A DNA stretch of 9,666 nucleotides, taken from contig JADZDV010000294.1 of the NCBI GenBank assembly GCA_020850915.1, positions 1 to 9,666 on the forward strand, read 5' to 3'. Position 1 is the stretch's first letter, and the number at the start of each line of letters is the position of its first letter. The DNA comes from Chloroflexota bacterium (GTDB lineage Bacteria > Chloroflexota > UBA6077 > JADZDV01). The notes beneath the pieces were generated by a model. The model had not been told where the DNA came from, made no database searches, and was given only the letters and a program-made list of their open reading frames with translations. Shown here in pieces: positions 6,185 through 9,666 of the stretch. Made by a program: the position numbers and the translations under genes.

Positions 6185-7416
6185 GGGATCGCCTCCTGCC
6201 AGGCGCTCACCACGAACACCGGGTTCATCGCCTCCAGGCGAGTCTGGTTGCCGATCCGCCGTCCGCGACTGGCCTGGACCTGGCACAGCTCCCACGCCCA
6301 GTCCCGATCGGAGAGTGTCGAGGTCGCCATACCGGCCGCCTCCAGGGTGGCGAAGCTGCCTACGAGCCGTCCGGCAGGCCGCAGCCGCTCGAGACAGTGC
6401 GCCAGGATCGCTCCAAGCTGGCCGCCGTGCCCGCCAAGAAAGACACGGTCCGGATCGGGCAGGTCCGCCAGTGCGCCCGGCGCTTCGCCGGCGACGACCC
6501 GCACGCTGGCTGCGTGCTGAGCGGTGAGATTCTGGCGCAGACAGCCGAGCTGCTCCTCGCTTCGCTCCACGGCGAGCACGCGCAGGCGGGGCGCCAGCTC
6601 CGCGGCCTCGATGGAGATCGCGCCCGAGCCCGCCCCGATGTCCCACAGCACGCCCTCGCTCGGCAGCTCCAGCCGCGCGAGCGCCACCGCCCGCGCCTCG
6701 GCCTTGGTGATCTGGCCGCGCGCGTGGCGTAGCTCGTCTTCCGAGCGTCCGAAGCGAGCGCCGGCCACCCGCCCCGCGGCGCGGCGGACGATCATGACGT
6801 TCAGCGGATCGAACGACTGCCCCACCAGTTCCTCCAGGCGGCCGTGGACCACCCGCTCACACTCGCTCCCGAGCCGCTCCAGTACCCAGGCCTCCGCGTC
6901 GGCCGCGCCGGCGGCGAGCAGCGCCCGAGCCAGGGCCGCTGGCGTGTTGACCGAGTCCGTGAGCAGCGCGGTGAGGCGCGAGCGCAGGACCGCGCGGACC
7001 GCCGCCTCCGGCGGCCGCCCGTGGGCAGACTCCACCGAGGCGTCCTGCCAGCCCATGCCGAGCCGCGCGAACGCCAGCGACACGGAGCTGGCCGACGGTA
7101 CGATCTCCACCGTCTCGGCACCAAACAGCTCGACGATCGTCGGGCCGATGCCAAAGAAGCAGGGATCCCCGGACGCCAGCACGACGCAGCGCCGGCCGCC
7201 GATCCGCGCGCACACATCGCGCAGCGCTCGCTCGACGTCGTTCGCCAGCACGACCCGCTCGGCCGGGTGCCCTGGAAAGAACGCCAGGTGGCGCCGCCCA
7301 CCGACCAGCAGCTCGGCCGCCTCGACCAGCGCCCGGGCTCGCGCCGTGAGCCCGGCGGCTCCGTCGTCGCCAATCCCGACCACCGCGATACGCGGTCGCT
7401 CGCCATCAGCTCGCAT
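6181..7416 (-). CDS. cbiET: Precorrin-6B C5,15-methyltransferase (decarboxylating), CbiE-CbiT fusion
   Basis: This is a two-domain enzyme of 411 residues, the fused form known as CobL. It methylates C5 and C15 and decarboxylates the C12 acetate. The CbiE half (about 9-205) has IAVVGIGDDG at 10-19, VVLASGDPCFFGIG at 78-91 and an IVPSASSVSLAFARLG segment. The CbiT half has WDIGAGSGAISIEAAELAPR around 258-277, a Rossmann-type AdoMet site, then RVFLGGHGG and a closing NPVFVVSAWQEAIP. The linker includes SFDPLNVMIVRR, the usual CbiE end. I take the ATG at 7416, which lies 4 nt after GGTGAT and overlaps the cbiD stop by 11 nt; a GTG at 7425 would add three residues. The stop overlaps the cobI ATG. 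Confidence 0.94.
   Translation of the reverse strand: MRADGERPRIAVVGIGDDGAAGLTARARALVEAAELLVGGRRHLAFFPGHPAERVVLANDVERALRDVCARIGGRRCVVLASGDPCFFGIGPTIVELFGAETVEIVPSASSVSLAFARLGMGWQDASVESAHGRPPEAAVRAVLRSRLTALLTDSVNTPAALARALLAAGAADAEAWVLERLGSECERVVHGRLEELVGQSFDPLNVMIVRRAAGRVAGARFGRSEDELRHARGQITKAEARAVALARLELPSEGVLWDIGAGSGAISIEAAELAPRLRVLAVERSEEQLGCLRQNLTAQHAASVRVVAGEAPGALADLPDPDRVFLGGHGGQLGAILAHCLERLRPAGRLVGSFATLEAAGMATSTLSDRDWAWELCQVQASRGRRIGNQTRLEAMNPVFVVSAWQEAIP
6192..6197 (-). promoter_or_regulatory. Shine-Dalgarno AGGAGG that decides the cobI start
   Basis: A perfect AGGAGG on the - strand, inside the end of cbiET, is 7 nt before the ATG at 6184. It supports that start over the much longer open frame upstream. 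It also suggests cobI is loaded with ribosomes independently, unlike its downstream neighbours, which lack clear sites. Confidence 0.7.
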
Positions 7417-8572
7417 CGAGATCACCGCGCGCCGCCCGGCCGAGCACCGTGCCGTCGAAATCGAACACCGTGCAGTCGACGGCGAGCTTGCCGTGTACGA
7501 GGGCCACCGACCGTTCGCACACGAGCTCCGCCAGGCGATCGAACACCCCGCGCAGATCGCTGGCCATGGCGATCTCCTGGAAGTGACGCGCCGTGTTGGC
7601 CCCGCGAATCTCGGCGACGACCGCTTCGCCCGCGCTGCACTGCGCCGCGACGTCCGCCAGGAACGCCAGGTCTACCTGGTTGCCGGCAACGTGGGTCATG
7701 AAGTGCCCCTGGGCGATCTTGGACATCTTGCCGACCATCCCCACCAGCGACACGCGTCGAACGTGGCCCCGCACGCAGCGCTTCAGGCAGTGGCCGGTGA
7801 ACTCGCCCATCTCGACGAACGCGACCTCGGGCAGCTCCGGGAACATCTTCATGGCGAATCGCTCACTGCGGCCGCCCGTAGCCAGCACGACGTGGGATTG
7901 CCCGTTCGCCACTGCCACGTCGATCGCCTGCTCGACGCTGGCTCGCCAGGCGGCGGTCGAGTAGGGTACCACCACGCCGGTCGTGCCGAGGATCGAGAGT
8001 CCGCCAAGGATGCCGAGCCGCGCATTGAGGGTCTTCGTCGCCAGCTCCTCGCCCCGCGGCACGTCGATCGTGATCTCCAGACCTCGCGCCTCCAGCAGCG
8101 GGCCGGCCTGGGCGGTGAGGTGCTCGGTCAGCATACGCCGCGGCACGGGGTTGATGGCCGGTCCGCCGACCTCCAGGCCGAGGCCCGGTCGCGTCACCGT
8201 GCCGACCCCGAGCCCGCCGCGGAGCCAGAGCCCCGGCTGCTCGACCCATCGCGCGGTCGCGCCGATCTCCGCGCCGTGAGTCACGTCCGGATCGTCGCCA
8301 GCGTCCTTGATGACCGCCGCCCGCACGCCATCGCCCCGACGCTCCACGCTGACCAGCACGAACGTCGCGTCGAACCCGGCTGGGAGGTGGATCGCCACCT
8401 GTTCTTGCAGTTCGTCCGTCATGAGCGTTCGGGTCGCGGCGAGCGCTGCCGCCGTGGCGCAGGCCCCGGTCGTGAAGCCGCGTCGCATCCCTCGCCGGTC
8501 GCGCGGTGCGACCGTGCGCTGTACCGGCGCGGCCGGTCGCGGCGCGTCGTCGGATGCGCTCGAGACCTCCAT
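7406..8572 (-). CDS. cbiD: Cobalt-precorrin-5B C1-methyltransferase
   Basis: CbiD methylates C1 of cobalt-precorrin-5B and is a marker of the anaerobic pathway. The protein has 388 residues. Conserved blocks are MRRGFTTGACATAAALAA at 29-46, KDAGDDPDVTHGAEI at 89-103, GVGTVTRPGLGLEVGGPAIN at 122-141, GGLSILGTTGVVVPYS at 190-205, LATGGRSE at 230-237, EMGEFTGHCLKRC at 254-266 and LVGMVGKMSKIAQGH at 276-290. About 28 residues, Pro/Ala/Arg-rich, precede the first conserved block, longer than many CbiDs; M29 is a possible alternative start. The ATG at 8572 follows GGAG by 6 nt and comes 2 nt after the cbiC stop, which supports it. The 3' end overlaps cbiET. Confidence 0.95.
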   Translation of the reverse strand: MEVSSASDDAPRPAAPVQRTVAPRDRRGMRRGFTTGACATAAALAATRTLMTDELQEQVAIHLPAGFDATFVLVSVERRGDGVRAAVIKDAGDDPDVTHGAEIGATARWVEQPGLWLRGGLGVGTVTRPGLGLEVGGPAINPVPRRMLTEHLTAQAGPLLEARGLEITIDVPRGEELATKTLNARLGILGGLSILGTTGVVVPYSTAAWRASVEQAIDVAVANGQSHVVLATGGRSERFAMKMFPELPEVAFVEMGEFTGHCLKRCVRGHVRRVSLVGMVGKMSKIAQGHFMTHVAGNQVDLAFLADVAAQCSAGEAVVAEIRGANTARHFQEIAMASDLRGVFDRLAELVCERSVALVHGKLAVDCTVFDFDGTVLGRAARGDLDAS

Positions 8573-8574
8573 GC

Positions 8575-9276
8575 TCAGCTCCGCCCGGCTTCGGCAGCAC
8601 TCGTCTCGCCCACAGCGGCGGCCAGCAGGGCGTTGACGGCGGCCGCCGTGGGCGGCGAGCCGCCCCGCGTTCCGCGAACGGCAATCGCCGGCCAGCCGCC
8701 AGCGCAGAGCGCCTCCTTCGACTCCTCAGCCGCGACCAGTCCCACCGGGCAGCCGACGACGAGGTCCGGTCGGGACCGTCCCACCGCCATCTCGTCCAGC
8801 AGCGCCAGCAACGCGGTAGGCGCGTTGCCGATCGCCGCGATGCCCCCATCCGCCAGCTCCCCGGCCAGCAGCAGCGTGCCGGCGGCGGCGCGCGTGGTGC
8901 CCAGCGCACGCGCCAGTGCTGCCGCGCCCTGGGCGAGCACCGCGACCTTGACGGGCGTCCCTAGCCGCGCCAGGAGATCCTGGCGAAGCCCCCGCTCGAC
9001 CATCGCCACGTCCACCAGTAGCGGCGCGCCGCGGCGCAGCGCCACGACGCCCGCTGTGCACGCCCCGGGCGAGATGATAAGCTGCCGGGCCAGCGTCGGC
9101 TCGCCCGTCGCGTAGAGCATCCGGGTCGCGACGGTCCGTTCGAGCACGTCGCTAGGCAGGCGATCGCCGGCCAGCGCCTCGATCCGCGCCAGGCTGCGCG
9201 CCTCGATCTCGGCGGGCGTCAGGCCGAACCGCGCCAGCAGCGGCCCGACGATCGGAGCGACGGTGCGGGGAGCCAT
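8575..9276 (-). CDS. cbiC: Precorrin-8X methylmutase with Tyr at the catalytic His position
   Basis: CbiC/CobH moves a methyl group from C11 to C12, turning (cobalt-)precorrin-8 into (cobalt) (hydrogeno)byrinate. The 233-residue length fits the family. Family blocks are ISPGACTAGVVALRRGAP at 68-85 with LVDVAMV (87-93), GNAPTALLALLDE at 150-162, VVGCPVGLVAAEESKEAL at 173-190 and AVRGTRGGSPPTAAAVNALL at 199-218. In the block that in Pseudomonas CobH reads RMVHACG, with the active-site histidine H43, this protein reads RMLYATG (52-58), so Tyr55 (codon at 9114-9112) replaces that histidine. No histidine occurs anywhere in the protein. The other blocks are intact and the frame is undamaged, so it looks like a maintained variant and not a decayed gene. 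The ATG lies one base after the VWA gene's stop, behind a G-rich stretch. Confidence 0.93.
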   Translation of the reverse strand: MAPRTVAPIVGPLLARFGLTPAEIEARSLARIEALAGDRLPSDVLERTVATRMLYATGEPTLARQLIISPGACTAGVVALRRGAPLLVDVAMVERGLRQDLLARLGTPVKVAVLAQGAAALARALGTTRAAAGTLLLAGELADGGIAAIGNAPTALLALLDEMAVGRSRPDLVVGCPVGLVAAEESKEALCAGGWPAIAVRGTRGGSPPTAAAVNALLAAAVGETSAAEAGRS

Positions 9277-9277
9277 A

Positions 9278-9666
9278 TCAGGCCCGCCCCCAGCCGGCGC
9301 TGACCGTCTCGCGGACCAGTCCGACCAGCGGGCGGGCCGCCAGCTCGGCGATCGGGACGTGTCGCGCGCCGAGCGCGCCTGCCACCTCGGCGGCGAAGCC
9401 GAAACGCACGGCGCCCTGGTCCGTGTCCACCAGCAGCCGGTGGACACGCCTTCGATCCAGCGCCTGTCCGAGCTGGGCCAGCTCCGCCATCGGGTCGCCG
9501 GCGCCCAGCGGAACGTTCGCCCGCCCGTCCGAGACGAGCACCAGCAGCGGCAGAGCGTCCGGCCAGGAGGCCAGGTGCCGCTCGATCGTCTCGAGGGCGA
9601 GCTGCACGCCGTGGCCCAGCGGCGTCCGGCCGCCCGTCGGCAGCTCCGCCAGGCGGCGCTCCGCCA
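9278..9666 (-). CDS. VWA-domain chelatase subunit D-like protein (partial, C-terminal end)
   Basis: Only the last 128 residues lie in the window; the 5' part is beyond the right edge. The visible start, LAELPTGGRTPLGHGVQLAL, and the later VLVSDGRANVPLG match the C-terminal VWA domain of ChlD/BchD and related chelatase subunits. They include two of the three metal-ion adhesion (MIDAS) pieces: Thr in TGGRTPL and Asp in SDGRAN. The DxSxS piece would lie upstream. The partner is an AAA+ ATPase (ChlI/BchI type), and together they drive Mg or Co insertion by a large chelatase subunit (ChlH/CobN type). Sitting one base before cbiC at the head of a cobalamin operon, it most likely serves cobalt insertion. 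A magnesium chelatase role cannot be excluded from this fragment. Confidence 0.88.
   Translation of the reverse strand, partial: AERRLAELPTGGRTPLGHGVQLALETIERHLASWPDALPLLVLVSDGRANVPLGAGDPMAELAQLGQALDRRRVHRLLVDTDQGAVRFGFAAEVAGALGARHVPIAELAARPLVGLVRETVSAGWGRA

Noticed and set aside
7907..7916. GCCACTG-like string resembling part of a cobalamin riboswitch B12 box
   Set aside because: It lies inside the conserved cbiD coding region on the non-coding strand with no leader, conserved stems or downstream start. Any B12 riboswitch for this operon would be upstream of the window's right edge.
6524..9115. An 863-residue open frame on the + strand across cbiET, cbiD and cbiC
   Set aside because: It runs antisense to three well-supported cob genes. 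The translation is Ser/Arg/Ala-rich with no motif, as expected for the shadow frame of high-GC coding DNA, and the real genes have all family motifs on the other strand.

Overview
The window is a GC-rich bacterial stretch (third codon positions almost all G or C) packed with genes, many joined by 4-nt stop/start overlaps. Gene content and codon use suggest a high-GC soil or thermophile-type bacterium. A member of Chloroflexota (Thermomicrobia-like) is my best guess and an actinobacterium is the alternative. No rRNA, tRNA, mobile element or CRISPR array is visible.

Left region, + strand (1-2340): the last codons of an unidentified gene overlap a small zinc-finger membrane protein (58-633). That gene overlaps an RfaE-type PfkB sugar kinase (630-1625). 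A 190-nt intergenic stretch follows, with a weak -10-like hexamer, and then a single-domain cupin gene (1816-2271). A 13-bp perfect hairpin with a T-rich tail (2298-2334) ends this side.

Right region, - strand (2352-9666): a cobalamin (corrin ring) operon is read from the right edge leftwards. Its order is a chelatase-D-like VWA protein (5' end outside the window), cbiC/cobH, cbiD, cbiET (cobL), cobI, cobM, cbiG and cobJ. Junctions are a 1-nt gap, a 2-nt gap, an 11-nt overlap, then four successive 4-nt overlaps (ATGA, ATGA, TTGA, GTGA). Together these enzymes cover most of the ring-modification steps from precorrin-2 or Co-sirohydrochlorin to cobyrinic acid: C20, C17, C11, C1 and C5/C15 methylation, C12 decarboxylation, C20 extrusion by CbiG, and the final methyl shift. 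CbiD and CbiG mark the anaerobic, early-cobalt route. The VWA protein suggests cobalt or magnesium insertion by an AAA+/VWA chelatase. The precorrin-6A reductase (CobK/CbiJ) and sirohydrochlorin synthesis are not in the window.

Just beyond cobJ on the same strand lies a short cysteine-rich gene (2352-2648). Its reading frame is clearly coding, but it has no standard start codon where one is expected; an ATC sits 7 nt after a good Shine-Dalgarno. The two most notable points are this gene and the cbiC product, which has tyrosine where the family has its catalytic histidine and contains no histidine at all.
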